In this document: positions 1 through 6,049 of the stretch, one piece after another
Position numbering within the stretch: position 1 is the first letter of the stretch
Layout of the letters: the number at the start of each line of letters is the position of its first letter
Assembly: GCA_902773045.1 (NCBI GenBank)
Contig: CACYDE010000102.1
Coordinates: 1 to 8,919, forward strand
Direction: 5' to 3'
Length of the DNA: 8,919 nucleotides
From: an uncultured Ruminococcus sp.
GTDB taxonomy: Bacteria; Bacillota; Clostridia; Oscillospirales; Acutalibacteraceae
The notes under the pieces: model-generated
What the model saw: only the letters and a program-made list of their open reading frames with translations
What the model was told of the DNA's origin: nothing
The model's database searches: none
Translations under genes and position numbers: made by a program

Positions 1-87
1 CAAGAGATTTCTGTGCAGTATGACGGAAAAAGATCAAGCAGATTCGGTACAAAGTCGTTAGACGGTCTTTGTGCGGTGTTGCCTTAA
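1..87 (+). CDS. C-terminal end of an unidentified protein (partial)
   Basis: Frame 1 is open from the first base of the window to a TAA at 85-87 and encodes 28 residues ending ...KSLDGLCAVLP. Codon choice (gac gga, ttc ggt, gac ggt ctt) resembles the real genes here, and a strong hairpin about 50 bases after the stop could end the transcript. The second plus frame is also open as far as 61, so the frame assignment is not certain. The fragment is too short to assign to a family. If real, the gene would be transcribed toward nifJ and converge with it. Confidence 0.35.
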   Translation, partial: QEISVQYDGKRSSRFGTKSLDGLCAVLP

Positions 88-137
88 GCTTTAGCGTCGC
101 CTTGGAGCGGCGAGGAAAGTTAATCTTAACCTTAGTC

Positions 138-164
138 AGGGGCGCTTTCTGCCAAAGCGCCCCT
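138..164 (+). terminator. Perfect 11-bp GC-rich hairpin, terminator-like
   Basis: AGGGGCGCTTT and AAAGCGCCCCT pair perfectly around a 5-base loop (ctgcc). On the plus strand it is followed by TCTACTT, a poor but pyrimidine-rich tail, so it could terminate the partial plus-strand gene that stops at base 87. The tail is not a real T tract, so termination is an inference. It may instead belong with the neighbouring hairpins as part of an intergenic repeat. Confidence 0.4.
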
Positions 165-165
165 C

Positions 166-198
166 TACTTAAAACAGTCCACCAGACTGTTTTAAGTA
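166..198. repeat. Perfect 14-bp inverted repeat (hairpin)
   Basis: TACTTAAAACAGTC and GACTGTTTTAAGTA are exact reverse complements separated by five bases (cacca). The hairpin starts two bases after the previous one and has no T tract on either strand, so it is not a standard terminator. Perfect pairing over 14 bp suggests selection on structure or a recently arrived repeat. It lies in the convergent space between the partial plus gene and nifJ. Confidence 0.6.
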
Positions 199-224
199 TT
201 CACCCCTGCCGCCTTGCCTCCCCG

Positions 225-246
225 CAAGCTTTTTGAAAAAAGCTTG
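225..246. repeat. Inverted repeat CAAGCTTTTT / AAAAAGCTTG
   Basis: Ten-base arms separated by two bases form a hairpin rich in A and T. It is followed on the plus strand by gcaaaaacttt. The general form resembles dispersed intergenic hairpins common in clostridial genomes, though that resemblance is from memory and was not searched. No gene lies within it. Confidence 0.45.
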
Positions 247-370
247 GCAAAAACTTTAATTGGGCTTAAGTTGTTGACATCGTTTAGGCTGTGGGATTCG
301 CCCGCGCCTATCGGGGACTGCGCGTCTCCGCTGCCGTCGGGGACGGTTCTCAACCGCGTCGGTCGGCGCT

Positions 371-403
371 GTTGCCTTGCGGCAACGTCTGCCACCGGCA
401 GAC
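371..403. repeat. Two abutting hairpins in a GC-rich block
   Basis: GTTGCC-ttgc-GGCAAC (371-386) is immediately followed by GTCTGCC-acc-GGCAGAC (387-403), with no base between them. The surrounding block, about 290-415, is clearly more GC-rich than the genes and holds no convincing reading frame; the short frames crossing it have no ribosome binding site. Together with the hairpins at 138-246, this makes 88-493 a gene-free structured stretch. It could be a dispersed repeat element or a structured RNA. I do not recognise a known RNA family. Confidence 0.45.
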
Positions 404-493
404 CGCACCCCCGAACTCCTGCATTCGAACTTCATATTCTCTTAAGTTGTGGATAGTGTATTATATAAAGCCGTGTGTTACGGGACGAAAATA

Positions 494-3400
494 TCACGCA
501 TCTGTCTTTTTCGAAAGCCGTTCGAGTCTTTCATATTTTTCCTCGGCAAGCTGTTCGGCTTTTGCAAAAAGCTTTTCGGCTCTTTCGGGGAATGATCTTG
601 TCAATGAGTTGTAACGAACTTCTCCCATGATAAAATCGCGGTAAGAAGCCGTGGGGGCTTTGCTGTCGAGTTGGAACGGGTTCTTTCCTTCGTTCGCCAG
701 TCTGGGGTCATATCGGAAATTGTGCCAATAGCCTGCTTCAACGGCTTTTTTCTCTTCGATCTGAGAAACGCCCATTCCTCCCTTGATCCCGTGATTTATG
801 CACGGAGCGTAGGCGATGATGAGCGAAGGTCCGTCGTAGCTTTCCGCTTCAACAAAGGCTTTGATACACTGGTTGTAATTTGCGCCCATAGCGACCTGCG
901 CCACATATACGTAACCGTAAGACATCGCTATCGCTGCGAGATCCTTTTTCTTCTGACCTTTTCCTGCTGCCGCGAACTGCGCCACAGAGCCTACGGGTGT
1001 TGCTTTTGAAGCCTGACCGCCCGTGTTGGAATATACCTCCGTATCAAAAACGATGATATTAACGTTCTCACCCGAAGCAAGAACATGATCGAGACCGCCG
1101 AAGCCGATGTCATAAGCCCAGCCGTCACCGCCGAAAAGCCACATTGATTTTTTCGCAAGCTCGTCTTTGTCTTTCAGCGTTTCGCGGGCGATCTTTGCCG
1201 CCTCACAATCGTGATCCTTTACGCTTTCGAGTTTCTCGATGAGAATATCGGACGCCGCGCGGCTTGTCTTTGAATCGCCGAATGTTTCAAGATAGTTTCT
1301 GCAGGCTTCTTTGATGTCCTCACGGTGAGCAAGCTGCTCTATTTTTCTGACATTATCCGCCAGTCTTGATCGGATAGCGTTCTGAGCGAGAGCCATTCCG
1401 TATCCGAATTCGGCATTGTCCTCAAACAGCGAATTGTGCCATGCCGGGCCGAATCCTTTCTTGTTCACTGTGTAAGGAGTTGCAGGCGCGCTTCCACCCC
1501 AGATCGAAGAACAGCCCGTTGCGTTTGCGATGAACATTCTGTCGCCGAAAAGCTGGGTGGCAAGCTTAGCGTAAGGCGTTTCGCCGCAGCCTGCGCATGC
1601 GCCGGAGAATTCGAGCAGCGGCTGTTTGAACTGACTGCCTTTAACTGTTGTTTCCTTGAACTTCTGAAGAACCTCGGGCTTTTCGGAAAGCTTGAAGCCG
1701 TAGTCAAAGACCTGCTGCTGAGCCGTCTGAGTTTCGATCGGCTTCATGACCAGCGCTTTTTCGCCTTTCTTTCCGGGACATACCTGAGCGCATGATCCGC
1801 AGCCTGTGCAGTCGAGAGTCGAAACGGTCATCACAAAATTCATTCCGGGAACACCCGTCATTTTTGCGCTTTTTGTTCCTTCGGGTGCGTTTTCAAATTC
1901 TTCGTCGGTCATCGCGGCAGGGCGAATGACCGCATGAGGACATACGAACGAACAGAACGAGCACTGAATACAGTTTTCGGGGATCCATTCCGGAACGTCA
2001 ACGGCAATACCTCTTTTTTCGTATGCAGCCGCGCCCTGAGGAGAAGTTCCGTCAACATGAGGCAGGAACTTGGAAACAGGAAGACTGTTTCCTTTGTAGG
2101 CGTTGACCGGAATAAGAATATCGTTTACATATTTTACGAGGTCTTCCCTGTCGCCTTGGGCAGTCTTGACCGCAGAATCGTCTTCCGCGTCAGCCCACTC
2201 TTTTGGAACGTCGATTTTTTTGAAATCCGTCATACCTCTGTCGATAGCGGCAAAGTTCATTTCGACAACAGCCTGACCTTTTTTAGCGTAGGACTTCTCC
2301 GCAGCAGCTTTCATGTAATCCTTCGCTTCTTCGGCGGGAATAATATTTGCGATCTTAAAGAAAGCCGACTGCAAAACGGTGTTTATTCTTCCGCCGAGTC
2401 CGATCTCTTTTCCAATGGCAATACCGTCTATAGTATAAAAATTAATGTGTTTTCTTGCGATGATGCGCTTCATTTTTCCCGGAAGCTTTTCGTCAAGCTC
2501 CTCTGCGCTCCATGGACAGTTAAGAAGGAACGAACCGCCTTCCTTGAGATCGTCGGCAATATCGTATTTGTTAACGTAGGACGGATTGTGACATGCGACA
2601 AAATCAGCCTTGCTGATGTAGTACGTGGATTTGATCGGCTGCTTTCCGAAACGAAGATGAGAAACGGTGAGTCCGCCTGATTTTTTCGAATCGTATGCGA
2701 AGTAGCCCTGAGCGTACATATCCGTGTGGTCGCCGATGATCTTTATCGAGTTTTTGTTTGCGCCGACCGTTCCGTCCGCGCCCAGTCCCCAGAATTTGCA
2801 GGAATGAGTTCCTTTTGGGGTCGTGTCGGGATTTTCCGAAACGTCAAGAGAAAGATGCGTCACGTCGTCAACTATACCTATCGTGAAGCGTCTCTTCGGG
2901 TTTTCCAGGTTCATATTTTTGTAGACCGCAGCAATATCTCCCGGGGTCGTATCCTTAGAACCGAGACCGTAACGTCCCGTGTAAACGTTAACGCCCGAGA
3001 GGTCGGAGCCGTTGATCGCAGCGAGAACATCAAGATAAAGCGGTTCGCCGATAGATCCGGGTTCTTTAGTCCTGTCGAGAACCGAGATCGACTTAACGGT
3101 TTTTGGAAGCTCGCTCAGCAGGTAATCGGCAGCGAACGGTCTGTAAAGCCGCACTTTCAAAAGACCGACCTTTTCTCCTGATGCGTTGAGGTAGTCGACG
3201 ACCTCTTCCGTGCAGTCGCAGACCGAACCCATGGCAATGATAACTCTGTCTGCGTCGGGCGCGCCGTAGTAATTGAAAGGTTTATAGTTCGAGCCTGTTC
3301 TCTCGTTGACCTGATTCATATAGTCAACGACAACATCGGTCACAGCGTTATAGTAACTGTTGCAGGCTTCTCTTGCCTGGAAAAAGATATCGTCGTTCTG

Positions 3401-4057
3401 AGCCGTTCCCCTGATGACAGGGTGTTCCGGGTTGAGAGAACGCCGTCTGAAAGCGTCGACTGCGTCCCAATCAAGCATCTCGCCAAGATCCTTGTAATCC
3501 CAGACAGCTATCTTCTGAATTTCATGAGAGGTGCGGAATCCGTCAAAGAAATGCATGAAAGGAACTCTGCCCTTGATCGCGGAAAGATGAGCCACTGCCG
3601 CAAGATCCATGATCTCCTGCGGATTGTTTGAGCAGAGCATTGCGTAGCCCGTCTGACGGCATGCATAAATATCGGAATGGTCGCCGAAAATGGAAAGTGC
3701 GTGGCTGCTGATCGCACGCGCAGAAACGTGAATGACGCTCGGAAGAAGCTCGCCCGCCATTTTGTAAAGATTCGGGATCATGAGCAGCAGACCCTGAGAA
3801 GCGGTGTAGGTAGTAGTCAGCGCGCCTGCGGCAAGAGAACCGTGAACAGCTCCGGCTGCGCCGCCTTCGGACTGCATTTCCGTCACCCTCACCTCGCGTC
3901 CGAAGAGGTTTTTTCGTCCGACCGAGGAGTATTTGTCTGTTTCGTCAGCCATCGCAGACGAGGGCGTTATCGGATAGATCGCCGCAACGTCCGTAAACGC
4001 ATAGGAAACGTGAGCCGCAGCGCTGTTTCCGTCCATAGTTTTCATTATTCTGTCCAT
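494..4057 (-). CDS. nifJ: Pyruvate:ferredoxin (flavodoxin) oxidoreductase, single-chain
   Basis: The product oxidatively decarboxylates pyruvate with coenzyme A to acetyl-CoA and CO2, passing two electrons to ferredoxin or flavodoxin; it is the central cytoplasmic pyruvate enzyme of fermenting anaerobes. At 1187 residues it has the usual full length of homodimeric enzymes. Visible landmarks in order: the N-terminal pyruvate/thiamine domain with YPITPSS (28-34), Glu64 in QSEGGAAG, and Arg114 in the SARAISSHALSIFGDHSDI stretch; the ferredoxin-like domain with two CxxCxxCxxxCP motifs (Cys696/699/702/706 and 750/753/756/760) for two [4Fe-4S] clusters; the proximal cluster ligands Cys821, 824, 849 and 1086; and the thiamine diphosphate/Mg site GDGWAYDIG (977-985) with NTGGQ (1011-1015). 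No key residue is missing. Start: ATG with GGAGGA seven bases upstream (4065-4070). It is monocistronic by position, with a long structured leader. No clear terminator is seen after the stop. Identification is secure. Confidence 0.97.
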   Translation of the reverse strand: MDRIMKTMDGNSAAAHVSYAFTDVAAIYPITPSSAMADETDKYSSVGRKNLFGREVRVTEMQSEGGAAGAVHGSLAAGALTTTYTASQGLLLMIPNLYKMAGELLPSVIHVSARAISSHALSIFGDHSDIYACRQTGYAMLCSNNPQEIMDLAAVAHLSAIKGRVPFMHFFDGFRTSHEIQKIAVWDYKDLGEMLDWDAVDAFRRRSLNPEHPVIRGTAQNDDIFFQAREACNSYYNAVTDVVVDYMNQVNERTGSNYKPFNYYGAPDADRVIIAMGSVCDCTEEVVDYLNASGEKVGLLKVRLYRPFAADYLLSELPKTVKSISVLDRTKEPGSIGEPLYLDVLAAINGSDLSGVNVYTGRYGLGSKDTTPGDIAAVYKNMNLENPKRRFTIGIVDDVTHLSLDVSENPDTTPKGTHSCKFWGLGADGTVGANKNSIKIIGDHTDMYAQGYFAYDSKKSGGLTVSHLRFGKQPIKSTYYISKADFVACHNPSYVNKYDIADDLKEGGSFLLNCPWSAEELDEKLPGKMKRIIARKHINFYTIDGIAIGKEIGLGGRINTVLQSAFFKIANIIPAEEAKDYMKAAAEKSYAKKGQAVVEMNFAAIDRGMTDFKKIDVPKEWADAEDDSAVKTAQGDREDLVKYVNDILIPVNAYKGNSLPVSKFLPHVDGTSPQGAAAYEKRGIAVDVPEWIPENCIQCSFCSFVCPHAVIRPAAMTDEEFENAPEGTKSAKMTGVPGMNFVMTVSTLDCTGCGSCAQVCPGKKGEKALVMKPIETQTAQQQVFDYGFKLSEKPEVLQKFKETTVKGSQFKQPLLEFSGACAGCGETPYAKLATQLFGDRMFIANATGCSSIWGGSAPATPYTVNKKGFGPAWHNSLFEDNAEFGYGMALAQNAIRSRLADNVRKIEQLAHREDIKEACRNYLETFGDSKTSRAASDILIEKLESVKDHDCEAAKIARETLKDKDELAKKSMWLFGGDGWAYDIGFGGLDHVLASGENVNIIVFDTEVYSNTGGQASKATPVGSVAQFAAAGKGQKKKDLAAIAMSYGYVYVAQVAMGANYNQCIKAFVEAESYDGPSLIIAYAPCINHGIKGGMGVSQIEEKKAVEAGYWHNFRYDPRLANEGKNPFQLDSKAPTASYRDFIMGEVRYNSLTRSFPERAEKLFAKAEQLAEEKYERLERLSKKTDA

Positions 4058-4084
4058 TGAAAATTCCTCCGTTAATTTATGTAA

Positions 4085-4104
4085 TTAGGGCTTGTTTGAA
4101 AAAT
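4085..4104. repeat. Solitary transposon-end sequence in the nifJ leader
   Basis: This 20-base stretch, TTAGGGCTTGTTTGAAAAAT, is identical to the left end of the miniature element at 5447-5466. It lies 15 bases upstream of the nifJ ribosome binding site. No matching opposite end could be found in the following 500 bases, so it is either a lone remnant of a second copy or one end of a decayed insertion. A plus-strand TA precedes the GGGCTTG end, as in the intact copy. Confidence 0.7.
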
Positions 4105-4226
4105 TATTCGATCTGTAATTTTTTCGATCGGCAATGAAAATAATTGATTCTGTCAGCGGCGGCAGGGATCCTCCGCAGTTTTACGATCGACTATGTGAGT
4201 CATGGGAATATTATCATCACGATCCC

Positions 4227-4251
4227 GGCGATTTTCCTGTCAGGAATCGCC
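4227..4251 (-). other. Hairpin in the nifJ 5' leader
   Basis: GGCGATTTTCCTG and CAGGAATCGCC pair through an 11-bp stem with a two-base bulge and a one-base gap at the tip, so a real RNA loop would open a few pairs. It lies in the transcribed leader between the predicted promoter and the gene. On the minus strand it is followed by GGGATC, not a T tract, so it is not a terminator. Its role is unknown; RNA stability or a protein site are possibilities. Confidence 0.45.
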
Positions 4252-4275
4252 AAAATAATATTTATTTAATATTAT

Positions 4276-4298
4276 GAATTATAAAAAATTTATAATTC
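4276..4298. promoter_or_regulatory. Perfect AT-rich palindrome just downstream of the nifJ start point
   Basis: GAATTATAAA and TTTATAATTC are exact reverse complements spaced by three bases. The palindrome sits about 6 to 28 bases downstream of the transcription start predicted from the promoter at 4311-4339. That is a typical operator position for a dimeric repressor, and it would also fold at the 5' end of the messenger. It does not match the Rex consensus as I know it. The regulator is not identifiable. Confidence 0.4.
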
Positions 4299-4310
4299 CC
4301 GTTAACTTTT

Positions 4311-4339
4311 ATGATATCACACTTTAAAATATATGTAAA
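4311..4339 (-). promoter_or_regulatory. Predicted sigma-A promoter of nifJ
   Basis: On the minus strand TTTACA (4334-4339) and TATCAT (4311-4316) are separated by 17 bases, close to the housekeeping consensus. The predicted start of transcription is near 4304, which gives a leader of about 245 bases. No equally good promoter is seen closer to the gene. Confidence 0.65.
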
Positions 4340-4398
4340 GCGTTTTTTGGTCGGGAGACACGGTTATTGAATGATTTTGCTCTTGAAATAACTGCCGG

Positions 4399-4482
4399 GT
4401 TCGCATGCCTGTCGAAAATCATCAACGAACTCTTACCCTTCAGGTATCTCATAAATTCCGAAACGCTATACTTCGGTGGGAT
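4399..4482 (-). pseudogene. Relic of an IS200/IS605-family TnpA transposase
   Basis: Read on the minus strand from 4482 to 4399, 28 codons begin IPPKYSVSEFM and continue YLKGKSSLMIFDRHAN, which is the conserved segment after the HUH catalytic motif in IS200-type TnpA (Y1 single-strand transposases). Upstream of IPPK the frame meets a TGA (4486-4488). The expected HVH motif is absent, so the front of the protein is lost or scrambled. Downstream the frame stays open to TAA at 4324-4326, but the residues no longer resemble TnpA: the expected continuation with the catalytic tyrosine is gone. It is too short and too broken to act. The nifJ promoter lies just beyond it. Recognition is from memory of the family pattern; the match is distinctive. 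Confidence 0.75.
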
Positions 4483-4520
4483 CCTTCAAGACGGTTGTTT
4501 CACACGCTAAAGCATACAAT

Positions 4521-4556
4521 CAAAAAAGCTTCTTCGCATATCCGCAAAGAAGCTTT
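4521..4556 (-). terminator. Intrinsic terminator of the zinc-ribbon gene
   Basis: On the minus strand the arms AGCTTCTTTGC and GCGAAGAAGCT pair, with one G-U wobble, around a short loop, followed by TTTTTT (4522-4527). The plus-strand reading has a C-A mismatch and a poorer tail, so the minus strand is favoured. It is about 47 bases past the stop of the zinc-ribbon gene. Confidence 0.8.
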
Positions 4557-4587
4557 TCTTGTATTACTATAATTACCGTTCACGGCT

Positions 4588-4605
4588 CACAGCCTTCGGC
4601 TGTCA
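4588..4605. repeat. Short hairpin overlapping the stop codon of the zinc-ribbon gene
   Basis: ACAGCC-ttc-GGCTGT (4589-4603) forms a six-pair stem that runs into the TGA stop. It has no T tract and lies upstream of the real terminator. It may protect the messenger end or be a small repeat. Confidence 0.4.
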
Positions 4606-5223
4606 CTCCAATCCGCTTGCATCAAAAAACAGGATACCGAAAACCCAGCCGACAATTGACATCGTGATAAATAATTTTTCCTTTTCGGGATATTTCTTTC
4701 GAACCGCAGGAAGATCCACCACTCCTGCGCATAACAAACAGGCTGCACTGACTATCTGAAACGTAAAAACACAATACATCCCGAACAGAAATTCTGCGAT
4801 AATAAAACACCATCGTCTGAAATTCACTATGCCATTCGATACCTTTTCCGTTTTTGTCATTACCCTGCCGTTTTGTTTTTTGGCTCCTTTTTGCTGCGGC
4901 TGAGCGTAATTCTCTCCGTTCGGGTATTGCTGCGGCTGAGGGTAATTCCCTCCGTTCGGGTATTGCTGCGGCTGAGCGTAATTCCCTTCGTTCGGGTATT
5001 GCTGCGGCTGAGCGTAATTTCCTCCGTTCGGGTATTGCTGCGGCTGAGCGTAATTTCCTCCGTTCGGATATTGCTGCGGCTGAGCGTAATTCCCTCCGTT
5101 CGGATATTGCTGCTGATACTGAGGATAATTTTCAACATTCGGATATGTATTATTTGTTTCGGCAGGCTTGCCGCAATGAGGACAGAATCGTCCCTGAAAC
5201 TCTGTTCCGCATGTACATTTCAT
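4603..5223 (-). CDS. Zinc-ribbon membrane protein with YPNGGNYAQPQQ tandem repeats
   Basis: A 206-residue protein of unknown function. The N terminus carries a compact zinc ribbon (Cys3, Cys5, Cys14, Cys17 in CTCG...CPHCG). A Tyr/Pro/Asn/Gln-rich linker follows, made of six consecutive 12-residue repeats YPNGGNYAQPQQ (residues 40-111) plus one degenerate leading unit (27-38). A basic stretch (112-127) leads into a hydrophobic C-terminal part with membrane segments at about 138-168 (one long or two short) and 183-200. No signal peptide is seen, so the ribbon and linker are probably cytoplasmic with a C-terminal membrane anchor; this topology is inferred. Start: ATG with GAGAGGGG upstream at about nine bases. 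The stop of a possible small upstream ORF overlaps this start as ATGA. The gene ends in its own terminator at 4521-4556. Proteins combining a zinc ribbon and a few membrane helices are common in Clostridia, and their roles are unknown. Confidence 0.85.
   Translation of the reverse strand: MKCTCGTEFQGRFCPHCGKPAETNNTYPNVENYPQYQQQYPNGGNYAQPQQYPNGGNYAQPQQYPNGGNYAQPQQYPNEGNYAQPQQYPNGGNYPQPQQYPNGENYAQPQQKGAKKQNGRVMTKTEKVSNGIVNFRRWCFIIAEFLFGMYCVFTFQIVSAACLLCAGVVDLPAVRKKYPEKEKLFITMSIVGWVFGILFFDASGLE
4891..5106 (-). repeat. Six tandem 36-bp coding repeats
   Basis: Six in-frame copies of a 36-bp unit encode YPNGGNYAQPQQ. The copies differ at only a few positions (NEGNYAQ in unit 4, NGGNYPQ in unit 5, NGENYAQ in unit 6), and their DNA is nearly identical, including silent positions. 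Recent duplication by slippage or recombination is the simplest reading, and copy number probably varies between strains. Confidence 0.9.
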
Positions 5224-5360
5224 ATATCATTTCCCCTCTCCGATAGTTTATACGCCGAAATTTTCACGAAGATCATGAACGAAAATTCAGCCCTGACGTT
5301 TTTCCGTGATATAATTTCGGTATCCGTGTCATAATAATTCACCACAAAGCGCTGCTTCAT
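5220..5360 (-). CDS. Possible small protein upstream of and overlapping the zinc-ribbon gene
   Basis: A 46-codon frame beginning MKQRFVVNYYDTDTE runs on the minus strand and ends in a TGA that overlaps the next start as ATGA, an arrangement typical of translationally coupled genes. An in-frame ATG five codons further up (5375) is an alternative start. Codon choice looks reasonable, but neither start has a recognisable ribosome binding site, and the C-terminal half (SFMIFVKISAYKLSERGNDI) resembles no family I know. The ribosome binding site of the downstream gene lies inside its last codons. It may be a chance frame in the leader. Confidence 0.22.
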   Translation of the reverse strand: MKQRFVVNYYDTDTEIISRKNVRAEFSFMIFVKISAYKLSERGNDI

Positions 5361-5410
5361 GGGAAATTGTGTCATATATACATATTTTTATTATACATCG
5401 GAAAGAGGAT

Positions 5411-5439
5411 CGATGCGACCACTCGGAGTGGTCAAATCG
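5411..5439. repeat. Hairpin GACCACTC-G-GAGTGGTC
   Basis: An exact eight-base inverted repeat (5417-5433) is extended by CGAT/ATCG arms across a two-by-two internal loop. It lies directly beside the miniature element at 5448-5568, in the space between rpsT and the zinc-ribbon gene. A TTTTT run lies 10 bases to the right on the plus strand, which is too far for a standard terminator. Confidence 0.5.
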
Positions 5440-5447
5440 TCGGTTTT

Positions 5448-5568
5448 TAGGGCTTGTTTGAAAAATAGCAAAGTGACCGGATATTTCGCTAAGACGAGGT
5501 GATTTACATCGTCAAAAATGCTCGGATTAGTAGAAATAGACAGTTGCTTTGATTTTTCAAACAGCCTA
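5448..5568. mobile_element. Miniature inverted-repeat element (MITE-like), about 121 bp
   Basis: The left end TAGGGCTTGTTTGAAAAAT (5448-5466) is matched in inverted orientation by ATTTTTCAAACAGCCTA (5552-5568), with one base inserted and one changed. Both ends are bounded by TA, which would suit an element that duplicates a TA target (as IS630/Tc1-type elements do), but the family is not proven. The interior is about 85 bp and has no complete gene. A minus-strand frame stays open through the whole element and beyond but has no recognisable product. The left-end sequence recurs exactly at 4085-4104, so this is a repeated family rather than a chance hairpin. Confidence 0.7.
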
Positions 5569-5583
5569 TAATGACTCATGGAT

Positions 5584-5614
5584 AAAAAAACAAAAAACCG
5601 CTCTTAAAGAGCGG
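5584..5614 (-). terminator. Intrinsic terminator of rpsT
   Basis: On the minus strand CCGCTC-tttaa-GAGCGG (5598-5614) is followed by TTTTTTGTTTTTTT. It starts about 30 bases after the rpsT stop. This is a textbook rho-independent terminator. Confidence 0.93.
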
Positions 5615-5645
5615 TAACTTTGTCTTAAACCGATAGATAAAACAA

Positions 5646-5906
5646 TCAGTTTGCAGCATTAAGTTTTTTAACAAGTGCAGACTTATTTCTTGCAGCCTTG
5701 TTCTTGTGAAGCAAACCTTTAGCAGCAGCCTGGTCGATCTTCTTGATAGCAACCTTAACTGCCTCCGACTTGTCGGCAGCATTATTTTCGATAGCTGTGT
5801 TTGCCTTCTTGATCGTTGTCTTCAATGCGGACTTTGCAGCCTTGTTCTGAGCTGTCTTGGTAGCGATAACCTTAACGCGCTTCTTAGCTGATTTAATGTT
5901 TGGCAT
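5646..5906 (-). CDS. rpsT: 30S ribosomal protein S20
   Basis: This small basic protein binds 16S rRNA in the body of the 30S subunit and assists its early assembly. The 86 residues match the normal length. The N terminus MPNIKSAKKRVKV is the hallmark of S20, followed by Lys/Ala-rich helices (KTAQNKAAKSALKTTIKKA) and the conserved ...AAAKGLLHKNKAARNKSAL stretch near the end. The start is the ATG at 5904-5906, six bases after AAAGGAGGTG; a GTG three codons upstream is in frame but lies within the ribosome binding site, so it is not the start. It is a single-gene unit with its own promoter (5944-5972) and terminator. In bacteria S20 can repress its own translation, but nothing here shows that. 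Confidence 0.97.
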   Translation of the reverse strand: MPNIKSAKKRVKVIATKTAQNKAAKSALKTTIKKANTAIENNAADKSEAVKVAIKKIDQAAAKGLLHKNKAARNKSALVKKLNAAN

Positions 5907-5943
5907 TGTAAGCACCTCCTTTAATACATCTCAATCATATAAT

Positions 5944-5972
5944 ATGATAGCATTAATTTTAGGAAAAATCAA
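5944..5972 (-). promoter_or_regulatory. Predicted promoter of rpsT
   Basis: On the minus strand TTGATT (5967-5972) and TATCAT (5944-5949) are 17 bases apart. The predicted start near 5937 leaves a leader of about 30 bases with the ribosome binding site at its end, which fits a strongly expressed ribosomal gene. Confidence 0.7.
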
Positions 5973-6049
5973 GAGTTTTTCGCAATTTATTTAAATTGAT
6001 GTCAAATTCTGCACACTTAACTATTGAAACATAAAAAACAATGAAAAAA

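Noticed and set aside
273..300. TTGACA as a plus-strand promoter near 274
   Set aside because: No -10 element lies 15-19 bases downstream, and no gene follows on that strand.
415..445. tRNA T-arm-like GTTCGAATGC on the minus strand
   Set aside because: The flanks do not pair as a T stem and no acceptor, D or anticodon arm can be built around it.
1934..2680. 248-codon plus-strand frame inside nifJ
   Set aside because: It lies wholly opposite a securely identified gene, has a biased Arg/Ser/Phe-rich composition typical of antisense shadows, and no ribosome binding site.
4058..4310. Thiamine diphosphate riboswitch before nifJ
   Set aside because: The conserved CUGAGA and distal core segments are not present; the hairpins seen do not form that fold.
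4891..5106. CRISPR array suggested by regular 36-bp repeats
   Set aside because: The units abut without unique spacers and encode an in-frame peptide repeat; no cas genes are nearby.
4854..5334. Plus- and minus-strand frames with repeating RSGIAAAERN, SVRVLLRL and SNTRTEE units
   Set aside because: These are other-frame readings of the 36-bp repeats of the zinc-ribbon gene; only the YPNGGNYAQPQQ frame has a zinc ribbon, a ribosome binding site and membrane segments.
5897..5915. Upstream GTG start for rpsT
   Set aside because: The GTG is part of the GGAGGTG ribosome binding site; the family N terminus MPNIKSAKK begins at 5906.
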